Positions 1-7,584 of a DNA stretch of 36,732 bases are shown here, piece after piece (positions within the stretch are counted from its first letter, which is position 1; each line of letters opens with the position of its first letter). The position numbers were made by a program, and so were the translations under genes. The notes beneath the pieces are model-generated. The model was not told the origin of the DNA and did no database searches. It saw only the letters and a program-made list of their open reading frames with translations. Origin of the DNA: Acidobacteria bacterium 13_1_20CM_3_53_8 (lineage in GTDB: Bacteria > Acidobacteriota > Blastocatellia > Pyrinomonadales > Pyrinomonadaceae); assembly GCA_001920415.1 (NCBI GenBank), contig MNJR01000038.1, positions 1-36,732 on the forward strand, given 5' to 3'.

Positions 1-1
1 C

Positions 2-253
2 GCTACAGCCTTTGATCTTTTGAATCAGAAGAGGCATGAAGAGCGAAAGCTTCCGCTTCTAGCAGAAGAGTGTCTTGTGATTGAAGACGCGCCGCCCGGA
101 ATCGAATCGGCGCGAGCCGCAAGGATGCGCTCCCTCGGCGTTACGAACACTGTTTCAGAAGCGTCACTGCGCCGAGCAGGCGCTGATGTTGTGACACACA
201 GCCTTGCGGATTGGACTGTTGACGCTATTCACCATGTTTTTTCGGAGGGATGA
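2..253 (+). CDS. HAD-superfamily hydrolase, C-terminal fragment
   Basis: This is the 3' end of a gene that begins before the window; the frame is open from base 2 to the TGA at 251-253. The visible 83 residues contain VIEDAPPGIESARAARM, the motif IV Asp region and following helix of HAD subfamily IA phosphatases such as beta-phosphoglucomutase-like and phosphoglycolate-phosphatase-like enzymes. The pattern GV(T)...A DVVTHSLADW after it matches the usual C-terminal strand and the last acidic patch of these proteins. Such enzymes hydrolyse or isomerise small phosphorylated metabolites in the cytoplasm through an Asp nucleophile, which would lie in the missing N-terminal part. Substrate cannot be inferred. 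The stop codon lies inside the left flank of the 29-bp inverted repeat that follows, which may terminate its transcript. Confidence 0.8.
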   Translation, partial: ATAFDLLNQKRHEERKLPLLAEECLVIEDAPPGIESARAARMRSLGVTNTVSEASLRRAGADVVTHSLADWTVDAIHHVFSEG

Positions 254-348
254 GGGCGGAGGGATGAGGGATGAATAAGAAGAAGTCAATTATTCGTTGA
301 CCTATTTATTCAACCCATTTCATCCCTCATCCCTCCGCCCTCATCCCT
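246..348. repeat. 29-bp perfect inverted repeat, GGGATGAGGG family (copy 1)
   Basis: Bases 246-274 and 320-348 are perfect 29-bp reverse complements separated by 45 bases. The arm is built from the word GGGATGAGGG and overlaps the end of the HAD gene. The same arm, slightly diverged, recurs at 30162-30192 and 30294-30324, so this is a dispersed element and not only a local terminator. A terminator role for the upstream gene is plausible but inferred; there is no clear poly-T tract. Confidence 0.85.
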
Positions 349-354
349 TATTCT

Positions 355-1845
355 ATGTCTTACTTCGACATTCTAAAACTTTCTTTAAGAAATTTGCGCG
401 AGGCTAAGCTGCGCGCGACGTTGACGACGATGGGCGTCATCGTTGGCGTCGCAGTGATAGTTACTATGGTCTCGTTCGGTCTGGGCTTGCAGCGAAACCT
501 GCTGACGCGCTTCCGCGACCTAGACCTCTTCAACGAAATCACTGTCTTTGGTCGCAGCCTGAACAGCATAGCCGCCAGAGGGTTTGGCGGGAATGCGAAC
601 ACGAACGCAAACCTCTCTGCCAACAGCAACTCACAGCCCGAGCCGCAGCAGCATGGCAGAAGAACTTTGCAGCCGGATCGCGCGCCTGAGCGTGTGCTGG
701 ATGATGCTGCGATTGCCGAGATGCAGAGATTGCCGGGCGTGATGTCGGTTGAGCCAACGATAACGTTCGCGCCGTTTGTGCGCTCGAACGGGCACGCGCA
801 AATGGTGTCTGTGGGCGGCGCTATTGTTCCTAACCCTTCTTCAAGATTCAAAACTTTCGCGGCTGGCGGGATGATCTCAAGCGGGAGTGCGGACGAAGCC
901 GTAGTGACAGAAAGTTTTACGCGTAATTTCGGCTACGCCGCGCCAGCCGACGCCGTTGGCAAATCGGTTGATTTTCTTGCGCCGCCTGATAATAAGAAGA
1001 GAAGCGACGAAGAGGAGACGCCAAATTTTTTCGGAATTCCGATTGACGAGGACACGAACGACCAATCGAAGTTGGCAGGCGCGCTCGTAGCGCGCTCGTT
1101 TCGCATCGTTGGCGTGTTGAAGGAAGAGCAGGGTGGTGGGCCGCAGGTGCGCGGGATGATGCCCGCAGCTGAAATCTACATCCCTACGCAGGCTGCGCGC
1201 GCGTGGACGCAGGAGCACCGCGACAACATGAGCCAGATTGCGCTGATGCTGGCGCGCGAAACGGGCGCGCTGCGTGAGAATGAAACTCCGGGTTACGGCT
1301 CCGCAGTGATTCGCGTGACTGACCCTGTGGTTCTGCCGGACGTAAGGAAGCGTCTGAACGAGATGGGATTCGGTAGCTTTTCAATCGTTGACCAGTTGCA
1401 GCAGATTCGCACTGTCTTCCTCATAGTTGATTCAGTGCTGGGCCTCTTGGGCGGCATCTCGCTCCTAGTAGCATCGTTCGGAATTGCGAACACTATGATA
1501 ATGTCAATCCTTGAACGCACGCGCGAGATAGGCATCATGAAAGCAATCGGCGCAGAAGACCGCGAGATAAAACTGATCTTCTTCGTGGAGGCCGCAGTGA
1601 TTGGTTTCGTGGGCGGCGTGTTAGGCTCGCTCGTCGCGTGGGGAATTGACGGAGTTTCCAACCGTCTAGCGTACCGCTTCGTACTGAAGCCGCAGGGCGC
1701 ATCTTACGTTGATTTTTTCTCGCTCCCGCCTTATCTGTGGCTCGGCGCAATCTGCTTCGCTGTCGCTGTCTCAATCCTCGCGGCGCTTTATCCTGCCGCG
1801 CGCGCCGCACGCATTGATCCAGTGCGAGCTTTACGCCACGATTGA
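355..1845 (+). CDS. MacB/FtsX-type ABC transporter permease
   Basis: A 496-residue integral membrane permease. The N-terminus (LRNLREAKLRATLTTMG, then a hydrophobic segment about residues 22-45) is typical of the MacB periplasmic-core family. A large extracytoplasmic domain follows (about 50-345). The C-terminal FtsX domain has three membrane segments near residues 353-378, 405-428 and 460-482, with the conserved SILERTREIGIMKAIGA coupling stretch and a final PARAARIDPVRALRHD. Family members work with a separate ATPase to move lipoproteins, peptides or small molecules or to do mechanotransmission. No ATPase gene is visible beside it, so the partner is elsewhere. The extracytoplasmic loop contains a low-complexity Asn/Ala/Ser stretch near residues 78-95. 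The ATG directly follows the inverted repeat and has no obvious ribosome-binding site. Confidence 0.9.
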   Translation: MSYFDILKLSLRNLREAKLRATLTTMGVIVGVAVIVTMVSFGLGLQRNLLTRFRDLDLFNEITVFGRSLNSIAARGFGGNANTNANLSANSNSQPEPQQHGRRTLQPDRAPERVLDDAAIAEMQRLPGVMSVEPTITFAPFVRSNGHAQMVSVGGAIVPNPSSRFKTFAAGGMISSGSADEAVVTESFTRNFGYAAPADAVGKSVDFLAPPDNKKRSDEEETPNFFGIPIDEDTNDQSKLAGALVARSFRIVGVLKEEQGGGPQVRGMMPAAEIYIPTQAARAWTQEHRDNMSQIALMLARETGALRENETPGYGSAVIRVTDPVVLPDVRKRLNEMGFGSFSIVDQLQQIRTVFLIVDSVLGLLGGISLLVASFGIANTMIMSILERTREIGIMKAIGAEDREIKLIFFVEAAVIGFVGGVLGSLVAWGIDGVSNRLAYRFVLKPQGASYVDFFSLPPYLWLGAICFAVAVSILAALYPAARAARIDPVRALRHD

Positions 1846-2320
1846 GCGTTGAAGAAAACTTCTTTCAGGAAGCGCACTTCAAAACAGCTCTTATAACTCA
1901 TGATACGCAGTTGAAATGTCTGAAAGAAAGCGCTCAACGAGTCTGCGCTAGCAGACGATTAGAGTGTAGCCACAGACGAAGCCGAAGGCATAGTCTGGGG
2001 TATACGATGAGAAAAATAGTTGTAGTCTGCGTGAGCAGACGGCAGAGGCGCGAGATGAAAGATAGCCGCCTAGAGCATAAACATCTGCCGTCTGCTGACG
2101 CAGACTCTCTTGGTATGTGATGAGTAACCCCAGACTCCGCCTACGGCTTCGTCTGTGGCTACAATCTGGCCGCCTGCTAGCGCAGGCTCATTCGGGCGAC
2201 TTCGACAAAGTTACTGATGCGTAACATCAGTCTTATAATAAAAGTCTCTTGCATTCCTGTCATTGAGTGATAATCTCATTTTGCGTTCGTATCTTAGTTC
2301 TTGTCGGTGCAGCCACAACG
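1846..2320. other. Intergenic region holding nested palindromes, no gene
   Basis: No convincing gene is seen here. A 92-codon open frame starting at 1842 is Arg/Ser-rich, overlaps the end of the permease and is made mostly of palindrome arms. The main content is the three-layer inverted repeat at 1941-2187. The last 130 bases before the next gene are AT-rich and may hold its promoter, but I cannot assign -35 and -10 boxes with confidence. Confidence 0.6.
1941..2187. repeat. Triple nested inverted repeat
   Basis: Three pairs of arms share one centre. The outer pair is 1941-1957 with 2171-2187. The middle pair is 1965-2000 with 2128-2163 (36 bp, 3 mismatches). The inner pair is 2024-2046 with 2084-2106 (23 bp, 1 mismatch). 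The outermost arm (GTCTGCGCTAGCAGAC) is itself nearly palindromic. The whole could extrude as one cruciform or a long branched RNA hairpin. Confidence 0.85.
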
Positions 2321-3928
2321 ATGAAAGAAAGTTTTTTTAAGAGAAGAAGCGTTTCGTTCCTGCTCATTCCCATATTCACAGCCGCCTGTTTCATAGGCGC
2401 TCTCTCAGTTCATGCAAACAAAAACAGAGGCGCAAGAGCGCAAGGGGGCAGCCAGAGTGCGCCGAAGCGCATGGCCGTGCGCTTGCGAGGATTCATTCCG
2501 GGCGCGAGCGGCACTCTTTCGTTCGTGCCTACGCCTACGGGCGGCAGTGTGCGCTTGACCGTTCTGGGATTGCCCGCGCCTCAGTCGCTCATGACGGACG
2601 CGCGTGTCTATTTTGTTTGGGCTGTTGCGAGCGGCACACCTGCTGTGCGCGTGGGCGAGTTGAAGACGGATGCAAACGGCAACGGCGGGCTTGAGTTCCC
2701 ACGTCCGGCAGATTTCGAACGATACAGCGTACTCGTGACAGCCGAGAAAAACATGACGGCTGCGTTTCCTGCGGGCATTATGGCGCTGGCGTCGCGCGGC
2801 GGAGCAGTGACCTCTTTTTACGGCCAGCGGCAGAGCATGAACGAAGCGCGACGCCTGCGGCAGTTGCGCCAGAAGCTTGGGCAGCGCGCTTTCAGCCAGC
2901 ACTCCGCAACAGATTTTTATTCAGAGGTTGATGCGGCGCTGGCGATGAGCGCGGGCGGTGGCCGCCTTCTTGAGCTTTACGGTGATGAAGTGACGCCGGA
3001 AGCGCACGGGCTTGCGCGCGTCACGGCTGTGAACCATAAGGCATATCTTCGCGCTGCTGTGACGCGAATGCCGCAGCCTGCTTCGGTCGGCGCGAGCATT
3101 TATGTGTTGTGGGCTGCTCAACCCGATGGTCGCATAGTTTACATGGGAAGTCTGCCGAACGCAGACCTTAACGATTCGGATATTTATGTTCGCGTCGGCG
3201 GTTTCAATACGAACGATTATGACCTGTTCATTACGGCTGAGGTGCGCCGCCCCATCATAAGACCATCCGCGCGCCGTGCGCTCTCTACACGAACGGGGTT
3301 GGATTTGCCGTCGCAACTGGGCGCAATCGAAGGGCGCGTTTTGGACGGGAGCGGAAACCCTTTGAGCGGCGCAACCGTGACGGCTTTGCCCTCGAACATG
3401 AATGCTGTGGGCGCGTCGTCATCCACTCTCTATGTAGCGCGCACGGACGCAGAAGGCAAGTTCTACATCTCGGACATAGCGCCCGGCTCTTATAAGCTTT
3501 CAGCCGCGAAAGAGGATGAAGGCTACCCGCGCTCGTCCATTCCTCTCTTCACTACCGGCGCGAACGCAACGCAGACCACTACAGTAGAGCCGCAGCGCAT
3601 AACTACAGGCGTGACCATACAGCTTGGCCCAAAGGCAGGAAGACTTGTAGGCAAGATCGTTGACGCTGAAACGGGCCAGGCGGTCGCGGACGCCGAGATA
3701 ATGATTGTGCGCGCGGATAACCCCATGAACTATCACATCACAGGCCCGAATCGCCCCGGCGGAGATTTTCAGATTCTAGTCCCACCCGTTCCTCTGCAAA
3801 TCAAAGTCACAGCGCCCGGCTATCAGGACTTGTATTTAGGAGAGAGTAGCGCGAGCGCGCCGAGCAGGTTGATACAGGTCGCGTCCGGCGCGGCGCGCGA
3901 GTTGGTCGTCTCTTTGAGAAGAAGGTGA
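2321..3928 (+). CDS. Secreted protein with two carboxypeptidase-regulatory-like domains
   Basis: About 535 residues from the ATG at 2321. I chose this start because it gives a clean signal-type N-terminus: KRR, a hydrophobic run SFLLIPIFTAACFIGAL, then SVHA. An open frame extends upstream to 2267, but it would only add a hydrophobic stretch before the signal. The first about 300 residues are beta-rich and unassigned, with what looks like an internal duplication (two FVWAVA / YVLWAAQP sections). From about residue 330 there are two carboxypeptidase regulatory-like Ig-type folds: GAIEGRVLDGSGNPLSGATV with TDAEGKFYISDIAPGSYKL, and GRLVGKIVDAETGQAVADAEI with GGDFQILVPP. Such domains are usually adhesive or structural modules at the cell surface. 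No catalytic domain is seen, and function is unknown. Confidence 0.75.
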   Translation: MKESFFKRRSVSFLLIPIFTAACFIGALSVHANKNRGARAQGGSQSAPKRMAVRLRGFIPGASGTLSFVPTPTGGSVRLTVLGLPAPQSLMTDARVYFVWAVASGTPAVRVGELKTDANGNGGLEFPRPADFERYSVLVTAEKNMTAAFPAGIMALASRGGAVTSFYGQRQSMNEARRLRQLRQKLGQRAFSQHSATDFYSEVDAALAMSAGGGRLLELYGDEVTPEAHGLARVTAVNHKAYLRAAVTRMPQPASVGASIYVLWAAQPDGRIVYMGSLPNADLNDSDIYVRVGGFNTNDYDLFITAEVRRPIIRPSARRALSTRTGLDLPSQLGAIEGRVLDGSGNPLSGATVTALPSNMNAVGASSSTLYVARTDAEGKFYISDIAPGSYKLSAAKEDEGYPRSSIPLFTTGANATQTTTVEPQRITTGVTIQLGPKAGRLVGKIVDAETGQAVADAEIMIVRADNPMNYHITGPNRPGGDFQILVPPVPLQIKVTAPGYQDLYLGESSASAPSRLIQVASGAARELVVSLRRR

Positions 3929-3953
3929 GTTGATGAGTGACGACCTGTTATCT

Positions 3954-4937
3954 TTACGAAACTGACTTTGCGCAGCGGAAGCCTACAAAATCCCTTGCTC
4001 CTTCCGGCGGGTGACTGTCGCGGTACGTTACCCTTAGATTCACAGGAGCGCCGCCCCAGCTTCCGCCGCGTATCACTCTACGAGTTGTGACAGTGAGAAA
4101 TGAGTTGTCAACAAAAAGATTCCCTCCAGCAACGGGATTAACTTGAGTAGAAGCCGTGTACGGCATCCACTCGTCCGCCAAATACTCCCAGACGTTTCCA
4201 GCCATGTCGAACAGACCGTACCCGTTTGGCGGATAACTACCAACGGGCGTAGTTGCTCTAAAATTACTCTCACTGTAGTTCGCACGCGTCCTGTCCGCAG
4301 GCTCGTCTCCCCAGGGGAACTGTTTATTCGACAGACCACCGCGCGCTGCATATTCCCATTCGGCTTCCGTTGGAAGACGCTTTCCAGCCCACTGGCAGTA
4401 GGCCACAGCCGCATACCAGCTCACGTTGACGACCGGATGATCGGCTTTCCCTTTTGGATAACTATTACCGTTCCACTGTTTCAAGTAGTTTCCGTTGTGA
4501 TACCGGCCTGGAATTCTCTGTGGACGCCATTGCGGATTTCGTTCGATAAATTTTTTGAATTGCGAGTTCGTAATTTCGTATCTGTCCAGATAAAAGGAGC
4601 TGATGGTAACGGTGTGTTGTGGGACTTCTGCTGCGAAAATGTCTGGATGATTGAATCGGAAGACTTGTTCCAGGCGCGGGATTTCCGAAGCTTCAGTGCC
4701 CATCCTGAATGTCGCACCATGAATTAAAACCATTCCTCTATTTCTGGAAACAATGCCGTACGCGAACGGTTCTGCGAGAGATGTACGCATCGGGAAAAAA
4801 TTTGTTACAGCCAGCGCATGACGTACCTGAATTGCTGAAAAGAGGAGCGCAGAGACTGCTATGAAAATTTTAAGAGAGAGTACGATTGGATTCTTAATTC
4901 CTTGCCTCAATGTCAGTCTTCTCCTGTGATATAGCAT
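3954..4937 (-). CDS. FGE-sulfatase-fold protein, catalytic cysteines absent
   Basis: About 327 residues from the ATG at 4937; a TTG at 4952 is an alternative start. A basic N-terminus and one hydrophobic segment (IVLSLKIFIAVSALLFSAI) suggest membrane anchoring or export. The rest is the formylglycine-generating-enzyme/sulfatase-modifying-factor domain: MVLIHGATFRMG, YEITNSQFKKFI, HPVVNVSWYAAVAYCQWAGKRLPTEAEWEYAARGG in outline, then FDMAGNVWEYLADEW and VIRGGSWGG...FVGFRCAKS. In true FGE two cysteines sit just after the RGGSW motif and bind copper; here that stretch reads GGSWGGAPVNLRVTYR with none. It is therefore probably not a sulfatase activator. Family members without the cysteines include ligand-binding proteins, activity regulators and ergothioneine-type oxygenases, but the iron histidines of the last group are not obvious. 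Convergent with the preceding gene. Confidence 0.85.
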   Translation of the reverse strand: MLYHRRRLTLRQGIKNPIVLSLKIFIAVSALLFSAIQVRHALAVTNFFPMRTSLAEPFAYGIVSRNRGMVLIHGATFRMGTEASEIPRLEQVFRFNHPDIFAAEVPQHTVTISSFYLDRYEITNSQFKKFIERNPQWRPQRIPGRYHNGNYLKQWNGNSYPKGKADHPVVNVSWYAAVAYCQWAGKRLPTEAEWEYAARGGLSNKQFPWGDEPADRTRANYSESNFRATTPVGSYPPNGYGLFDMAGNVWEYLADEWMPYTASTQVNPVAGGNLFVDNSFLTVTTRRVIRGGSWGGAPVNLRVTYRDSHPPEGARDFVGFRCAKSVS

Positions 4938-5033
4938 CAGGCCATACTTCAATCAGAGAACACCGCTAATCAGGATTTTGTGGCAATTATAGCGGTGTGC
5001 AATTGGATGCGACCACTACGCCATAGCCGCGTG

Positions 5034-5107
5034 GTCAGTACCGCCTGCGGTAGCGGGCGGGTCTTTAGCGCATCCATAACCCGCCCGCTACCGCAGGCGG
5101 TACTGAC
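5034..5107. repeat. 29-bp perfect inverted repeat
   Basis: Bases 5034-5062 and 5079-5107 are perfect 29-bp reverse complements with a 16-base loop. The arm is GC-rich (core CCGCCTGCGGTAGCGGGCGG). It lies between two minus-strand genes, downstream of the membrane protein and upstream of the FGE-like gene, so it could end the former's transcript. There is no T-tract on either side. Confidence 0.85.
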
Positions 5108-5169
5108 TAGGTCGCGCTCAATTGCAAACCGTAATAGATCGAACGAAGATGTGAAGCCTGAGCGCGCTT

Positions 5170-6789
5170 TCATTCGGAAGCCTTAACCATCTTCCCGTCC
5201 TGAAAGTAGAATATATCTTGACCTGTAAAGCAGTCTTCCAAAACTATTTTTATGGAATCTCTGGATTGTTCTATAACCTCCAAGCAATCCTCCCTATCAT
5301 TGACTCGTGAAAATTCTGCCCGTTCATTTGTAAGATGAATCAGGAAGCGATTTGACTCAGCCTTCACTTCAACATCGCCGGTCGTTGATTGAATAGTGTG
5401 ATACGCGATTATACGAACGCGGCTTATCTTCCTAAAATTCTGAAAAGTTTCGAGAGCCTGTTCAAGACCGTTTCTGTAGACGGGCACGCCCTGTAGATCG
5501 TTAGGAACGTTGAGAACCAACAGGTCGTCGCTTTTAGATAAGCTGCCCATGTCATTGAGAATGGATTGAGAAAGTCTGGCCGCCGTCTGCCATCTTCGAT
5601 TGCTTCTATAGAGGCTTGCCGAGTAGAAGATTAAAAGAGCGGCGACAGTAACAAGCCAGAGTTTTTGATTAGAGATGAGAGCAGTGAAGATATAAGCGAG
5701 CGCAATTGACGAGAAGATGGATGGCAGGTAAACGAATCTTTCGCCAAGAGTGTCGAAAAGGCTTATGCCCAGCGTGATGACGGGCAGAAGAGCGCAGAGG
5801 AATAAGGCTAGCAACAGAAGAAGAGATGCGTTCTGCTCTCTTCGCTTTGCTGCGGGCTGCGATTTGTGTCTGTAAACGAGCAGGGTGGAGACGGCGCTCA
5901 CAAACAGCGCTGCAAATATCAGGAACGCGCGCGATTTTAATGGCTTGAAGAGCATGAAGGAGAGTTGAAGCGGAAGAGGCGGAAAGAACGCTCTTACAAA
6001 ATATTTCGGCAAACGCTCCCACAGCAGCGCGAGCTTAAAATTCAGATGCTGGCTTGCGCCATAGACTCCTACGAACGTTCCTATGGCGGCGTGACGAATC
6101 AAAAAGTAGAGCAAGAGAGTCAGAAAGAGTAGACCAACCCCTTTTAATATTCGTTTACGATCATGCGTATCGAGTCTCATCTTCGCCGCGTACAATTCAA
6201 TGGCAATGATGATGAAGGGGAGACATAGCGCAGACTCTTTGGCTAGCAGCGCGAGCATGAAGAGTGTGAGGGTTAATGCCAGAAGCGTTGAGCGATTTTT
6301 TTGTCTGTATGAATCGTAGGAGATGAGCGCCGACAGGAAAAAGAGCGTCGCAATCAAATCTGCGCGACCGGAAATCCACGAAACTGCTTCTGTATGTGAA
6401 GGGTGAAGCAGAAAAAGGAGTCCCGCGAGCATTGAAGTTCTGTACGAAAAAACGGAATCATATAAGGCTCTTCGCATTAGCCGCGCCGAAAAAATTGAGA
6501 CCATGTAAGAGTTGAAAGCGTGAAGCGCCAGATTGGTTAAATGGTAGCCGAAGGAGTTCATCCCCCAGAGTTTGCTGTCAACTATATAGCTGAAGATGAA
6601 GAGAGGGCGAAAGAAGCCTCCGCCCCCTTCCATTCCCCACGCGACAGACCAGTCGCCTTGCAGAACTTTTCCGATTTGAGCGAAATCATCCGAGAGAAAA
6701 AAAGAGTTTAGGATAGTTGAATAAGCGGTTAAAGCAAGCAGGCCAAAGACTGTAAGCAGGTAGAAGTGATAATCATTTCGTGCCTTCAT
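5170..6789 (-). CDS. Polytopic membrane protein, GT-C/TMTC-like glycosyltransferase candidate
   Basis: 539 residues with about nine to eleven hydrophobic segments in the first 430 residues and a soluble C-terminal tail of about 110 residues. The N-terminal part carries FFLSDDF, an acidic first loop typical of GT-C enzymes, followed by FFRPLFIFSY, YHLTNLALHAFN and HPSHTEAVSWISGRADL. This order matches bacterial relatives of TMTC O-mannosyltransferases and other lipid-linked-sugar-dependent GT-C proteins. LALLAKESALCLPFI is the second conserved membrane motif of that group. It would transfer a sugar from a polyprenyl-phosphate donor at the outer face of the membrane; the acceptor is unknown. 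TMTC relatives often end in TPR repeats and this one does not. A GGAGG-like sequence sits about 13 bases before the ATG. Confidence 0.7.
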   Translation of the reverse strand: MKARNDYHFYLLTVFGLLALTAYSTILNSFFLSDDFAQIGKVLQGDWSVAWGMEGGGGFFRPLFIFSYIVDSKLWGMNSFGYHLTNLALHAFNSYMVSIFSARLMRRALYDSVFSYRTSMLAGLLFLLHPSHTEAVSWISGRADLIATLFFLSALISYDSYRQKNRSTLLALTLTLFMLALLAKESALCLPFIIIAIELYAAKMRLDTHDRKRILKGVGLLFLTLLLYFLIRHAAIGTFVGVYGASQHLNFKLALLWERLPKYFVRAFFPPLPLQLSFMLFKPLKSRAFLIFAALFVSAVSTLLVYRHKSQPAAKRREQNASLLLLLALFLCALLPVITLGISLFDTLGERFVYLPSIFSSIALAYIFTALISNQKLWLVTVAALLIFYSASLYRSNRRWQTAARLSQSILNDMGSLSKSDDLLVLNVPNDLQGVPVYRNGLEQALETFQNFRKISRVRIIAYHTIQSTTGDVEVKAESNRFLIHLTNERAEFSRVNDREDCLEVIEQSRDSIKIVLEDCFTGQDIFYFQDGKMVKASE

Positions 6790-7584
6790 AAGTGTCGCTG
6801 AACCTCCCCGGAAGACACCTCTCAGGAATTTTTAGCAACTTTTTAATCTTCCTTTAAGGACTTCGGTGCGCGCCTGTGTGTACTCTTCACCGCGCTACTC
6901 TGCTGCTATTATAGCGCCGTTGAGGACGGACGCCGGAACCGAAGCGTTAATCACCCTACTCGATTGGGCGCGTAGCCCACGGCTCGGATAGTTAGCGGGA
7001 GTTTCCCGACCGACAGTTTCATACCGTCGTCTAATTCCTCAGAAAACTTATACGCTTCTTTTGCCAGCCTTCTCCCGAAGGAAGCACGGGGCCAGTCCCG
7101 GGACAGGGTTGGGATACTTTGAAGATTAAGAACTCATTTTCAAAACCTGTAACAGCAACTTAACCGCTTTGCGGGCTTAAGCATTTCCCTTTGCGCCTTT
7201 GCGAGAACCATCAATTCTCTTAACACTCAAGATTTATGTGAATTGCAGTTTCTCGCAAAGGCGCAAAGAAAAGAGCAAAGACCGCAAAGGGGTTTTGAAA
7301 TGCTTTTTAAGCATAAAAATAGTAGGTAATGTCCTGACCCGATGCTGTTACGGGTGTTTATATGGCTCCTACAGGTGTCGTGAAGTTCTACGCCACCGGC
7401 GTATTTAGAATTCAATGGAATAATAGCCACCGCGAAACGTAGAGGCATAGAGATAAATCAGATAAGCGCAAACAGCTTTCATGCTCTTCTTATTGTTCTT
7501 CGTGCCTCGCTGGTCTCAGAAGGTCTGAGACTTTCTAAATCTCTCTTGCCCACGGCCTTCGTGCCAAACTAAAGGAGTATATCA
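6790..7584. other. Long non-coding region with a dispersed palindromic element
   Basis: About 795 bases without a convincing gene between divergent genes. It contains the palindromic element at 7175-7268 and a short hairpin at 7513-7531 (GTCTCAG/CTGAGAC). Bases 6850-7130 are GC-richer and contain several small stems, for example CGGGA/TCCCG near 7000, but I could not match them to a known RNA family. Promoters for both flanking genes must lie here. A 69-codon open frame at 7199-7408 runs through the palindrome and is not believed to be a gene. Confidence 0.55.
7175..7268. repeat. Dispersed palindromic element, GCGCCTTTGCG family (copy 1)
   Basis: Perfect 19-bp arms at 7189-7207 and 7250-7268 enclose a loop of about 42 bases. 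The 35 bases at 7175-7209 match the reverse complement of 35078-35112 at 34 of 35 positions. The similarity continues through the loop (both contain CAATTCTC, TAACAC and ATGTGAATTG). The element is therefore a repeated unit of about 95 bp, present at two distant sites in opposite orientation. Confidence 0.85.

Noticed and set aside
1842-2120. 92-codon open frame after the ABC permease
   Set aside because: It overlaps the permease stop and is made mainly of the nested palindrome arms; the protein is Arg/Ser-rich without any domain pattern.
4143-4727. 194-codon plus-strand open frame
   Set aside because: It is entirely antisense to the FGE-fold gene, whose motifs are unmistakable.
6850-7130. 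Possible riboswitch or structured leader
   Set aside because: Several small stems are visible, but none fits a family I know and no regulated-gene context supports it.
7199-7408. 69-codon open frame in the long intergenic region
   Set aside because: It runs through the dispersed palindrome, which is repeated near 35 kb beside an unrelated gene.
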